Shown here: one piece after another, positions 34,817 to 43,653 of the stretch
How the letters are laid out: every line of letters begins with the position of its first letter
How positions within the stretch are numbered: position 1 is the first letter of the stretch
Source of the DNA: Pseudomonas sp. WS 5079
GTDB taxonomy: Bacteria > Pseudomonadota > Gammaproteobacteria > Pseudomonadales > Pseudomonadaceae
Assembly (NCBI RefSeq): GCF_012985465.1
Contig: NZ_JAAQWN010000002.1
Coordinates: 186,001 to 250,000, forward strand
Length of the DNA: 64,000 bases
Direction of reading: 5' to 3'
The notes under the pieces: model-generated
Told to the model about the DNA's origin: nothing
The model's database searches: none
What the model saw: the letters and a program-made list of their open reading frames with translations, nothing else
Position numbers and translations under genes: made by a program

Positions 34817-36532
34817 ATGCGTACCAGTCAATATTTGCTCGCCACACAGAAAGAAACGCCTTCCGATGCGGTCGTGATCAGCCACCAGCTGATGCTGCGC
34901 GCCGGTATGATCCGCAAACTGGCCTCTGGCCTGTACACCTGGCTGCCCATGGGCTTGAAGGTGATGCGCAAGGTCGAAGCGATCGTTCGCGAAGAAATGA
35001 ACGCCGCCGGCTCTCTGGAAGTATTGATGCCGAGCACTCAGCCGGCTGAACTGTGGCAGGAATCCGGGCGCTGGGAAGAGTACGGCCCTGAGCTGCTGCG
35101 CTTCAAGGATCGTCATGGCCGCGACTTCTGCGCAGGCCCGACCCATGAAGAAGTGATCACCGACCTGATGCGCAACGAGTTGAGCAGCTACAAACAGCTG
35201 CCCCTCAACCTGTATCAGATCCAGACCAAGTTCCGTGACGAAATCCGCCCACGCTTCGGCTTGATGCGTGGCCGCGAGTTCATCATGAAGGACGCCTATT
35301 CGTTCCATGCCGACCAGCCTTCGCTGCAGGTCACCTATGACCGCATGCACCAGGCCTATTGCAACGTGTTCACCCGCCTGGGCCTGAAATTCCGCCCAGT
35401 TGAAGCAGACAACGGCTCCATCGGCGGTGCGGGCTCCCATGAGTTCCACGTGCTGGCAGAGTCCGGCGAAGACGATATCGTCTTCAGCGACGGCTCCGAC
35501 TACGCGGCCAACATCGAGAAAGCCGAAGCGGTGCCACGGGAAACTTCCCGTGCGGCGCCGGCTGAAGAGCTGCGCCTGGTCGACACCCCAGACACCAAGA
35601 CCATCGCGACCCTGGTCGAAAAATTCAATCTGCCGATTGAAAAGACCATCAAGACCCTGATCGTGCATGCCGAGGAAGAAGGCAAGCTGATCGCCCTGGT
35701 TATCCGTGGCGACCACGAGCTCAACGAAATCAAGGCTGCCCAGCAACCTGGCGTGGCCAGCCCGCTGGTCATGGCTTCGGACGCCGAACTGCGTGACGCC
35801 ATTGGCGCCGGCGCTGGTTCCCTGGGCCCGCTGAACCTGCCATTGCCGATCATCATCGACCGTTCCGTCGAGCTGATGAGCGACTTCGGCATCGGCGCCA
35901 ATATCGACGACAAGCACTACTTTGGCGTCAACTGGGAGCGTGACCTGCCGGTGCCGACCGTGGCCGACCTGCGCAACGTGGTGGCCGGCGATCCAAGCCC
36001 GGACGGCAAGGGCACCCTGGAAATCAAGCGCGGCATCGAAGTGGGACACATCTTCCAGCTGGGCAACAAGTACAGCAAGGCGATGAAGTGCGAAGTGCTG
36101 GGCGAAAACGGCAAGCCGGTGACCCTGGAAATGGGCTGCTATGGCATTGGCGTTTCCCGCGTGGTGGCGGCTGCCATCGAGCAGAACCACGACGACAAAG
36201 GCATTATCTGGAGCGACACCCTGGCGCCGTTCCAGATCGCCCTGGTACCGCTGCGCTACGAAACCGAGCAGGTTCGCGAAGCCACCGACAAACTGTATGC
36301 CGAACTGACGGCCGCCGGTTTCGAAGTGCTGCTCGATGATCGCGACAAGAAGACCAGCCCGGGCATCAAGTTTGCCGACATGGAACTGATTGGCATCCCT
36401 CACCGGATCGTGGTCAGTGACCGCGGCCTGGCCGATGGCAATCTGGAATACAAGAGCCGGACCGAAGCCCAAGCCCAACCGTTGCCGGTGGCTGACGTGC
36501 TGCCCTTCCTTCAGGCGCGTATTCGTCGCTGA
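34817..36532 (+). CDS. proS: prolyl-tRNA synthetase
   Basis: 571 residues, the size of E. coli ProS. The start at 34817 ([18 protein letters not shown]) fits homologues; an upstream ATG at 34742 adds an unlikely leader. Class II motifs are visible: motif 1 around [16 protein letters not shown], motif 2 [19 protein letters not shown], motif 3 [14 protein letters not shown]. An insertion domain (about 225-405) is the trans-editing type that removes Ala from tRNA-Pro. Attaches proline to tRNA-Pro in the cytoplasm. The C-terminal anticodon-binding domain follows. Confidence 0.97.
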   Translation: MRTSQYLLATQKETPSDAVVISHQLMLRAGMIRKLASGLYTWLPMGLKVMRKVEAIVREEMNAAGSLEVLMPSTQPAELWQESGRWEEYGPELLRFKDRHGRDFCAGPTHEEVITDLMRNELSSYKQLPLNLYQIQTKFRDEIRPRFGLMRGREFIMKDAYSFHADQPSLQVTYDRMHQAYCNVFTRLGLKFRPVEADNGSIGGAGSHEFHVLAESGEDDIVFSDGSDYAANIEKAEAVPRETSRAAPAEELRLVDTPDTKTIATLVEKFNLPIEKTIKTLIVHAEEEGKLIALVIRGDHELNEIKAAQQPGVASPLVMASDAELRDAIGAGAGSLGPLNLPLPIIIDRSVELMSDFGIGANIDDKHYFGVNWERDLPVPTVADLRNVVAGDPSPDGKGTLEIKRGIEVGHIFQLGNKYSKAMKCEVLGENGKPVTLEMGCYGIGVSRVVAAAIEQNHDDKGIIWSDTLAPFQIALVPLRYETEQVREATDKLYAELTAAGFEVLLDDRDKKTSPGIKFADMELIGIPHRIVVSDRGLADGNLEYKSRTEAQAQPLPVADVLPFLQARIRR

Positions 36533-36552
36533 AAACCAGATCAAGAGAAGTC

Positions 36553-37506
36553 ATGTTCAAGCGAAACACCAAAGCCCTGGGGGGCGCCGCCTTGTGCGGC
36601 GCCCTGCTGGTCAGCGGCTGCGCCAATCAGATGTCGCAGCGTAGCGAGCACGAGGAACGGATCGAGCGCAAGTTGCTCGACCACAGCCTGCAGATCGATG
36701 TCGGCGAACCCAAGGTGCTCGAACTGCCGCAACGCCGCGTGCGCATTCATGAACAGCGGACTTTCGAAGTCACTGAATTTGAAGTCACGCGCCACTATGA
36801 TCGCTACACGCCCTACCAACCCTGGCGCGAACTCTACGAGATCCCGCTGGGTGCGGTGGCAGTGGTGGCGGGCGCCGGGGCCAACGTGGCGAACATCTTT
36901 GCCCTGGGCAACCTCCCGGACAGCATGACCCATGACTGGATCAGTTACGGCGTGGCCGGGCTCAACCCGTTCATGAACGTGCAGTCCCACGGCCGGGCGC
37001 AACAGAACCTGGCGGGTATCGATGAAATCCAGCGTGACCGCCGCCTGGAGTACACCAGCCTGCCGTGGAGTGAGCGACCGGTGCAGGTCAAGGCCGGCAA
37101 GCAGACCCACGAGATGACCACCGATCGCAACGGCGTCCTGCGCCTGAACCTGTTGGACAGCCCGTTTGCCGAACAGGATTTGAGCCAGGTCCGCACCTTG
37201 CGGATCAGCATTGAAGATGCCCAGGATGATGTGCATTCGGACTCATCCCTGGCCATCAGCACGACCTTGCGCGGCAAGCTGCTGGAAGCCCACGCCTTAA
37301 TCTACGACGACCTGGAGGATGACGAAGTCAGACAATGGGTGCATCGGGTCAAGCGCTTGTCGGAACTGGGCCTGGAAGAAGAAGCCAGCGAACTGGAACA
37401 GAGCCTGATTGAACTGACCCGCAATGATCCCGAATTGCAGCAGGAATTTCTCAAGGCGCTGACCAAGGATGGCGGCCGGCTGGTGGCTGATCCGGGTACC
37501 CGCTGA
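36553..37506 (+). CDS. lipoprotein of unknown function
   Basis: 317 residues, 20 bases after proS and probably cotranscribed. The signal LGGAALCGALLVSGC has a lipobox (Cys about 23). The mature part has basic/acidic N-terminal helices (HEERIERKLLDHS), a hydrophobic glycine-rich patch (LGAVAVVAGAGANVANIFAL) and an acidic helical C-terminus (LEDDEVRQWVHRVKRLSEL) with heptad-like leucines. No family recognised. It may peripherally join the envelope; nothing in the neighbours defines its job. Confidence 0.72.
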   Translation: MFKRNTKALGGAALCGALLVSGCANQMSQRSEHEERIERKLLDHSLQIDVGEPKVLELPQRRVRIHEQRTFEVTEFEVTRHYDRYTPYQPWRELYEIPLGAVAVVAGAGANVANIFALGNLPDSMTHDWISYGVAGLNPFMNVQSHGRAQQNLAGIDEIQRDRRLEYTSLPWSERPVQVKAGKQTHEMTTDRNGVLRLNLLDSPFAEQDLSQVRTLRISIEDAQDDVHSDSSLAISTTLRGKLLEAHALIYDDLEDDEVRQWVHRVKRLSELGLEEEASELEQSLIELTRNDPELQQEFLKALTKDGGRLVADPGTR

Positions 37507-37534
37507 GGCAGCACTCAATGTAGGAGCGGACTTG

Positions 37535-37623
37535 TGTGGGAGCGGGCTTGCCCGCGATAGCGGAGTGTCAGGTTAGATACATTCGACTGACCCACTGCCA
37601 TCGCGGGCAAGCCCGCTCCCACA
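37535..37623. repeat. REP pair, preceded by half copy
   Basis: TGTGGGAGCGGGCTTGCCCG and inverse CGGGCAAGCCCGCTCCCACA. A truncated REP start TGTAGGAGCGGACTTG lies directly before it at about 37519. Confidence 0.87.
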
Positions 37624-37643
37624 TAAGGCCCACCTCCAGCCAT

Positions 37644-38702
37644 CTACCAGGACAGCTCCAGCTGTTCATTCCCCACGCTCAAGTCGAGCAAGCGCACGCC
37701 AATCCCCAGTAACCGCACCGGCTTGCCCCCACGATTGAACGCCTGGGTCAGCAACTGCTGGTAACTCTCCAGGTCCCGCCCCGCCCCCGCCTGCTCCAGG
37801 GTGGTCTGGGTAAAGTCATGGAACTTCACTTTGACAAAGGGTTTGCCCGGTCGATAACTGCTGTCGATGCGCTGTATGCGCCCGGCCAGGGTCGCCATCA
37901 GTTCCGGGAGTTTTTCCAGGCAACTGGGCAGGTCCGGCAGGTCGACGTCGTAGGTGTTTTCTACACTGATCGATTGCCGGCGGCTGTCGTTGTGTACCGC
38001 ACGCTCATCAATCCCACGCGCCAAACTCCATAACCGCTCACCGAAACTGCCGAACTCCCGCACCAGCGCCAGCTTGTTCCACTCGCGCAATTGCAGGCAG
38101 TCCTCGATCCCCAGGCGTGCCAGCTTGTCGGCAGTGACCTTGCCGACGCCATGCAGCTTGCTTACCGGCAGTTGCGATACGAAATCTTCCACCTGGTCGG
38201 GGGTGATTACAAACAGCCCATTGGGCTTTTTCCAGTCGCTGGCGATCTTGGCCAGGAACTTGTTGGGCGCCACCCCCGCCGAAACCGTGATATGCAACTG
38301 GTTGGAGACGCGCCGGCGGATATCCTGGGCAATACGCGTGGCACTGCCGCCGAAATGCGCGCAATCGGAAACATCCAGGTAAGCCTCGTCCAGCGACAGC
38401 GGCTCGATCAGATCGGTGTAATCGCAAAAAATCGTGTGGATTTCCTTCGATGCTTCTTTATAGGCATCCATGCGCGGCTTGACGATGGTCAGGTCGGGGC
38501 ACAGCTTCAATGCATGGCGCGATGACATCGCCGAACGCACACCGTAGGCTCGCGCCTCGTAGTTGCAGGTGGCGATCACCCCGCGCCGGTCCGCCGAGCC
38601 ACCTACCGCCAGGGGCTTTTGCGCCAGGCTCGGGTTATCCCGCATTTCGATGGCAGCGTAGAAGCAGTCACAGTCGACGTGGATGATTTTGCGCTGCGTC
38701 AT
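37644..38702 (-). CDS. dinB: DNA polymerase IV (Y family)
   Basis: 352 residues from 38702, matching E. coli DinB (351). N-terminal KIIHVDCDCFYAAIEMRDNP carries the first catalytic Asp and the steric-gate aromatic region; SLDEAYLDVS holds the second catalytic pair. Helix-hairpin-helix (KLHGVGKVTADKLARLG) and little-finger domain follow. The protein ends NEQLELSW rather than a long beta-clamp-binding tail; a clamp motif could be the QLELSW end (QLxLxx-like). A LexA-like box lies 58 bases before the start, so SOS induction is expected. Confidence 0.96.
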   Translation of the reverse strand: MTQRKIIHVDCDCFYAAIEMRDNPSLAQKPLAVGGSADRRGVIATCNYEARAYGVRSAMSSRHALKLCPDLTIVKPRMDAYKEASKEIHTIFCDYTDLIEPLSLDEAYLDVSDCAHFGGSATRIAQDIRRRVSNQLHITVSAGVAPNKFLAKIASDWKKPNGLFVITPDQVEDFVSQLPVSKLHGVGKVTADKLARLGIEDCLQLREWNKLALVREFGSFGERLWSLARGIDERAVHNDSRRQSISVENTYDVDLPDLPSCLEKLPELMATLAGRIQRIDSSYRPGKPFVKVKFHDFTQTTLEQAGAGRDLESYQQLLTQAFNRGGKPVRLLGIGVRLLDLSVGNEQLELSW

Positions 38703-38759
38703 ATAAAGAGAGGCGTGGTCAGGACATAAGTAGACGGATCGCCAGTATCGCATTCACAC

Positions 38760-38775
38760 CTGTATATAGCACCAG
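38760..38775 (-). promoter_or_regulatory. LexA (SOS) box of dinB
   Basis: CTGTATATAGCACCAG matches CTGT-N8-ACAG at 7 of 8 fixed positions (CCAG for ACAG) with an alternating TATATA core, 58 bases upstream of dinB. Confidence 0.65.
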
Positions 38776-38951
38776 TACTTTGAATCATCTGACAAAGTGG
38801 TAGGAAAAAACCTGGATGAATTCATTTTTTCAATCGAACAACATCCTCCAATAGAGCTGGAAGCCACGGCTAGACTGGCCGCAACCCCATACTGCCCTTG
38901 CCTTGGAGAGCTAACCGATTGAAGCACAAGCGCTTTTCTTGGAATCAGCAG

Positions 38952-38979
38952 TTGACACACTGCCATTCCTCTGTAGAAT
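38952..38979 (+). promoter_or_regulatory. sigma-70 promoter of the first tRNA-fMet
   Basis: TTGACA at 38952-38957, 16-base spacer, TAGAAT at 38974-38979; transcription would start a few bases before the tRNA at 38993. The same arrangement precedes the second copy. Confidence 0.75.
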
Positions 38980-38992
38980 GCCGACACACAGA

Positions 38993-39069
<77 letters not shown>

Positions 39070-39080
39070 AACATCAAGAA

Positions 39081-39107
39081 AGGCTACTCGAAAGAGTGGC
39101 CTTTTTT
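39081..39107 (+). terminator. intrinsic terminator of the first tRNA-fMet
   Basis: AGGCTACTC-GAAA-GAGTGGCCT stem-loop with T6, 11 bases after the CCA end; the same hairpin follows the second copy. Confidence 0.8.
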
Positions 39108-39223
39108 GTGCGTGCAGGTTTTTGCCCTGCTACCCCCGGCGATGCGCCAGGGCAGTGAAAAGTCTTTTTCAATCGAGCACTTAGGCTAATTTGCAGTTAT
39201 TTTGCGCTTTATGTCATTAACGG

Positions 39224-39251
39224 TTGACACCTCGTCGTTGCGCTGTAGAAT
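39224..39251 (+). promoter_or_regulatory. sigma-70 promoter of the second tRNA-fMet
   Basis: TTGACA at 39224-39229, spacer 16, TAGAAT at 39246-39251, followed by a GC-rich discriminator and the tRNA 13 bases later. Independent of the first unit. Confidence 0.75.
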
Positions 39252-39263
39252 GCCGCCCACAGA

Positions 39264-39340
<77 letters not shown>

Positions 39341-39351
39341 AACATCAAAAA

Positions 39352-39379
39352 AGGCTACTCGAAAGAGTGGCCTTTTTTG
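39352..39379 (+). terminator. intrinsic terminator of the second tRNA-fMet
   Basis: AGGCTACTC-GAAA-GAGTGGCCT followed by T6, a duplicate of the first unit's terminator. Confidence 0.8.
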
Positions 39380-39619
39380 TATCCGCAGAAAAAGTTCTTT
39401 TGAAACAATGGCATGGCATCTTTCATGAAACCGCCCGCGGGTTTCAGAGTCCATTCATTTGCAAGCTATGCTCAAGTGTCGAGCGCGTCCTTGCGCGACC
39501 AATGGACGCTGTCGCCGGGACCGGTGATCCGCGTTACTATTTGTAATTATTTTGTACATAGGGATTGGTAACTTGGCTGGATACCCCCATCCTGTCGCGC
39601 ACAATCCACGAGGTGATTG

Positions 39620-42262
39620 ATGCGCGCCAATTCGTCTGAACCACAAGACACTGTCACAGCCACACAACCGATCGCCCCCACTCGCCTGCGCTGGCTGGAT
39701 CTGTTGAGCAAGTATCGCCAACCCATTGGGCTGGCAGTCACTTTGCTGCTGTTTGCCATTGCCTTGATCGCCTGCCGCCACCTGCTGCTAGAGCTGGATC
39801 TATACGCCCTGCACGACTCGATCCTGGAAGTGCCGAAGCCTTCCCTGCTGGGCGCCTTTGCCGCCGCGATCGCGGGCTTCATCATTCTATTGGGCTACGA
39901 ATTTTCCGGCGCACGCTACGCCGGGGTAAAACTGCCGGCCAAGACCCTGGCCTACGGCGGCTTTACTGCATTCGCCATCGGCAATGCGATTGGCCTGTCG
40001 ATGCTGTCCGGTGGTTCGGTGCGCTACCGCCTTTATGCACGGCATGGCATCGGGGCTTCGGAAGTGGCCCATATGACCGTGTTTGCCAGCCTGGCCCTGG
40101 GTTGCGCCTTGCCGCCGCTCGCCGCCCTGGCCACGTTGAGCAACCTGCCCGCCGCCTCCAACGCCCTGCATCTACCCGCAGCGCTGCTCGGCGGCATCGC
40201 AGGTGCGGTGCTGCTGCTGTCAGCCGTATTGTGTATCGGGATTTATCGCCGGCGCCTGCCAGAGCAGCCCTACCCCGACAACCTGCTGGTCAAGGCCGGC
40301 CGCCGCACCTTGCGCCTGCCTGGGCGCCGCCTGACGTTCCTGCAACTGATCATCACCGCGTTGGATGTCGCCGCCGCCGCTACCGTGCTTTATATGTTGC
40401 TGCCGGAAGCCCCGCCCTTTGGCCCGTTCCTGCTGGTGTACCTGCTGGCGCTCGCGGCCGGTGTGCTCAGCCATGTGCCTGGCGGTGTCGGCGTATTCGA
40501 AGCGATCCTGCTGGCCGCGTTTGCCGACAAGCTCGGCGCCGCACCACTGGCCGCCGCGCTGCTGTTGTACCGGATGATCTACGTGGTGCTGCCATTGCTG
40601 ATCGCGTGCATCTTCCTGCTGATCAACGAAGCCCAGCGCCTGTTCCAGACCCAGCAAAGCCTGCGGGTGGCCTCGGGCCTCGCGGCACCGGTGTTGGCCG
40701 TGCTGGTTTTTTTGTCCGGGGTGGTGCTGCTGTTCTCCGGCGCCACCCCGGAAATCGACTCACGCCTGGAAAACATCGGCTTCCTGATTCCCCACCGCCT
40801 GATTGACGCCTCGCACTTTGGCGCCAGCCTGATCGGCGTGTTGTGCCTGTTGCTGGCCCAGGGCCTGCGTCGACGCCTGTCGGCAGCCTGGATGCTGACC
40901 ATGGTGCTGTTGCTGGTGGGCGCCCTGCTCTCACTGCTCAAAGGCTTCGACTGGGAAGAAGCCAGCCTGATGACCATCACTGCGGTGCTGCTGGCAATCT
41001 TCCGGCGCTCGTTCTACCGCGCCAGCCGCCTGACCGAACTGCCATTCTCGCCGCTGTACCTGGTGGCCAGCGTGTGCGTGCTGGGGGCGTCGATCTGGCT
41101 GCTGCTGTTCGCCTATCAGGATGTACCTTACAGCCATCAACTGTGGTGGCAGTTCACCCTCGACGCCAACGCCCCGCGTGGCCTGCGCTCGCTGCTGGGC
41201 GCCGCCATCTTGCTGGTGATTGTGTCGCTGACCTGGTTGTTGCGCACCGCCCGCCCGGTGATCCACCTGCCGACCGCCGATGAGCTGGAGCGTGCCACCA
41301 AGATCCTGATGGCCTCCTCGCAACCCGACGGCGGCCTGGCACTGACCGGCGACAAGGCCCTGCTGTTTCACCCCAACGACGAAGCGTTCCTGATGTACGC
41401 CCGGCGCGGCCGCAGCCTGGTGGCCCTGTACGACCCGATCGGCCCGACCCAGCCACGGGCCGAGATGATCTGGCAGTTTCGCGACCTGTGCGACATCCAC
41501 CACGCCCGCCCGGTGTTCTACCAGGTACGTGCGGAGAACCTGCCCTTCTATATGGATATCGGCCTGACCGCGATCAAGCTGGGCGAAGAAGCCCGGGTCG
41601 ATCTCAAGCGCTTTGACCTGGAAGCCAAGGGCAAGGAGATGAAGGACCTGCGCTACACCTGGAACCGCGGGACCCGGGATGGCCTGTCCCTGGAAATCTT
41701 CGAGCCGGGCCAGGCGCCGATGGATGCCTTGAAAGTCATCTCCGATGCCTGGTTGACCGGCAAGAACGTGCGCGAGAAGGGCTTCTCCCTGGGCCGCTTC
41801 AGCGACGAGTACCTCAAGCATTTTCGCATTGCGGTGATTCGCTTCGAGGGGCAGCCGGTGGCCTTCGCCAACCTGCTTGAGACCTACAGCCATGACCTGG
41901 CCAGCCTGGACCTGATGCGTGCGCACCCGGATGCGCCAAAGCTGACCATGGAGTTCATGATGGTCGGCTTGATCCAGCACTATAAGAGCCACAACTATGC
42001 ACGCTTCAGCCTCGGCATGGTGCCGCTGTCGGGCCTGCAACCGCGCCGTGGCGCACCGCTGACCCAGCGCCTGGGCTCGATGGTGTTCCGCCGTGGCGAG
42101 CAACTGTATAACTTCCAAGGTTTGCGCCGCTTCAAAGACAAGTTCCAGCCTGACTGGGAACCTCGTTACATGGCCGTGCCCGCGGGACTTGATCCGCTGG
42201 TGGCACTGGCCGATACCGCCGCCCTGATCGCGGGCGGCTTGACTGGATTGGTGAAACGCTGA
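39620..42262 (+). CDS. mprF: MprF: aminoacyl-phosphatidylglycerol synthase/flippase
   Basis: 880 residues; GAGGTG lies 4 bases before the ATG. The first 530 residues carry about 14 membrane helices (flippase and part of the synthase, starting QPIGLAVTLLLFAIALIACRH); the cytoplasmic C-terminal domain (about 550-860, DUF2156/GNAT-like, LALTGDKALLFHPNDEAFLMYARRGRSLVALYDPIGP and TMEFMMVGLIQHYK) transfers the amino acid from tRNA. In P. aeruginosa the product is alanyl-PG, which lowers negative surface charge and sensitivity to cationic peptides, beta-lactams and Cr3+. The next gene overlaps the stop and is a hydrolase of the same lipid. Confidence 0.93.
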   Translation: MRANSSEPQDTVTATQPIAPTRLRWLDLLSKYRQPIGLAVTLLLFAIALIACRHLLLELDLYALHDSILEVPKPSLLGAFAAAIAGFIILLGYEFSGARYAGVKLPAKTLAYGGFTAFAIGNAIGLSMLSGGSVRYRLYARHGIGASEVAHMTVFASLALGCALPPLAALATLSNLPAASNALHLPAALLGGIAGAVLLLSAVLCIGIYRRRLPEQPYPDNLLVKAGRRTLRLPGRRLTFLQLIITALDVAAAATVLYMLLPEAPPFGPFLLVYLLALAAGVLSHVPGGVGVFEAILLAAFADKLGAAPLAAALLLYRMIYVVLPLLIACIFLLINEAQRLFQTQQSLRVASGLAAPVLAVLVFLSGVVLLFSGATPEIDSRLENIGFLIPHRLIDASHFGASLIGVLCLLLAQGLRRRLSAAWMLTMVLLLVGALLSLLKGFDWEEASLMTITAVLLAIFRRSFYRASRLTELPFSPLYLVASVCVLGASIWLLLFAYQDVPYSHQLWWQFTLDANAPRGLRSLLGAAILLVIVSLTWLLRTARPVIHLPTADELERATKILMASSQPDGGLALTGDKALLFHPNDEAFLMYARRGRSLVALYDPIGPTQPRAEMIWQFRDLCDIHHARPVFYQVRAENLPFYMDIGLTAIKLGEEARVDLKRFDLEAKGKEMKDLRYTWNRGTRDGLSLEIFEPGQAPMDALKVISDAWLTGKNVREKGFSLGRFSDEYLKHFRIAVIRFEGQPVAFANLLETYSHDLASLDLMRAHPDAPKLTMEFMMVGLIQHYKSHNYARFSLGMVPLSGLQPRRGAPLTQRLGSMVFRRGEQLYNFQGLRRFKDKFQPDWEPRYMAVPAGLDPLVALADTAALIAGGLTGLVKR

Positions 42263-43542
42263 TGATTCGACGCTCCTGGCGGTATGTATTGGCAAGTCTG
42301 GTGGTGCTGGCCCTGATCCTGGGTGGCGGCTACTGGCACTGGAATCGCCCCGCCCCCCAACCGACCCTGGAGCAACTGCCCCAGGCCGACGGCTCGACCC
42401 TGACCCGTGTGACCCCTGGCACCACCCCCAAGGCTCGCGTAGCCGTCGCCGTGCTGTCCGACGCCAGCCTGAGCGACAGCCAACTGATTGCCCTGAGCCA
42501 GGGCGGCAGCGCACAGATCGTGCAAGTGATCCTGCCCAAGGACGACTGCAAGCTGCAGGAGCAGGCCTTGCAAGCAGCCCTGGGCCAGCTCAAGGGCCCG
42601 GCCACCCTGGTCAGCGGCATCGGCCCTGGCGCGGCACTCGCCTGGCGCTGGCTGGCGACACAGAACGACGACAAGGCCAATGCCATCTCCGTGGGCTTCG
42701 CCCTGGTCCAGGAAGGCTGCAAGGACCCACTGCCCAAGACCGCCGCCCACGGCAACTGGCTGGTCGCCTGGAACGATAACCCTGACGACGAAAGCGCCAG
42801 TTTCGTACGCGATACCCCGCGCGCCACCACCAGCATCAGCGACTACGACATCAATTACCCGCAAGTGCTGAACAACGAGCTGCGCAAGCAACTGGTGGGC
42901 TCGGACAATGGCGGCCTGGCGATCCCGGTGGTGGAAGTGCCGGCCGGCCAGGCCAAGGACACCGTGACCCTGTTCCTTTCCGGTGACGGCGGTTGGCGCG
43001 ACCTCGACCGCGACGTGGCTGGCGAGATGGCCAAGATCGGCTACCCCGTGGTCGGCATCGATACCCTGCGCTATTACTGGCAGCACAAAAGCCCGGAGCA
43101 GAGCGCCAAGGACCTGACCGAGCTGATGCAGCACTATCGGCAGAAATGGGGCACCAAGCGCTTTGTGCTGACGGGTTACTCGTTCGGCGCCGATGTATTG
43201 CCGGCCATCTACAACCGCCTGCCGGAAGCCGAACAGCAACGGGTAGACGCGATAATCCTGCTGGCCTTTGCCCGCACGGGCAGCTTTGAGATCGAAGTGG
43301 AAGGCTGGCTCGGCAATGCCGGCAAGGAAGCCGCCACCGGCCCGGAAATGGCCAAGCTGCCGGCGACCAAGGTGGTGTGCATCTACGGTGAGGAAGAAGT
43401 CGACGAGAGCGGCTGCACCGACAAGAGCGCCGTGGGCGAAGCCATGAAGTTACCGGGCGGCCATCACTTCGACGAGAACTACCCGGCACTGGCCAAGCGC
43501 CTGGTGGATATCATCGAGAAGCGCCAGGTCAAGACCGAGTAA
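42262..43542 (+). CDS. AcvB/VirJ-family hydrolase, probable alanyl-PG hydrolase
   Basis: 426 residues; ATG overlaps the mprF TGA by one base (TGATG). Begins with a single membrane anchor or signal (YVLASLVVLALILGGGYWHW). The C-terminal alpha/beta-hydrolase part has LFLSGDGGWRDLD as oxyanion region and the nucleophile elbow GYSFGAD (Ser307). The P. aeruginosa homologue beside mprF (PA0919) removes alanine from alanyl-PG in the periplasm, so the pair sets the lipid level. Assignment rests on synteny and fold. Confidence 0.87.
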   Translation: MIRRSWRYVLASLVVLALILGGGYWHWNRPAPQPTLEQLPQADGSTLTRVTPGTTPKARVAVAVLSDASLSDSQLIALSQGGSAQIVQVILPKDDCKLQEQALQAALGQLKGPATLVSGIGPGAALAWRWLATQNDDKANAISVGFALVQEGCKDPLPKTAAHGNWLVAWNDNPDDESASFVRDTPRATTSISDYDINYPQVLNNELRKQLVGSDNGGLAIPVVEVPAGQAKDTVTLFLSGDGGWRDLDRDVAGEMAKIGYPVVGIDTLRYYWQHKSPEQSAKDLTELMQHYRQKWGTKRFVLTGYSFGADVLPAIYNRLPEAEQQRVDAIILLAFARTGSFEIEVEGWLGNAGKEAATGPEMAKLPATKVVCIYGEEEVDESGCTDKSAVGEAMKLPGGHHFDENYPALAKRLVDIIEKRQVKTE

Positions 43543-43555
43543 TACCCCATCACGG

Positions 43556-43580
43556 TAGGATCTGGCTTGCCGGCTCCTCA
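43556..43580. repeat. degenerate solitary REP
   Basis: GTAGGATCTGGCTTGCCGGC-like half copy with a short return CCGGCTCCTC; shortened and diverged relative to the pairs. Confidence 0.45.
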
Positions 43581-43607
43581 AGGTGATCAGCCAGTTTCCC
43601 AAGGCAC

Positions 43608-43646
43608 AAAAAAGCCCCCGCTGCCGCATGGCAACGGGGGCTTTTT
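43608..43646. terminator. bidirectional intrinsic terminator
   Basis: AAAAAAGCCCCCGCTGCC, loop, GGCAACGGGGGCTTTTT: about 12 bp with a G-U pair, between the convergent hydrolase gene and kup. Confidence 0.9.
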
Positions 43647-43653
43647 GTTGGAG

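Noticed and set aside
31408..37623. Repeated GTGGGAGCGGGCTTGC units considered as CRISPR
   Set aside because: Units are inverted pairs scattered between genes, with no regular spacer array and no cas gene.
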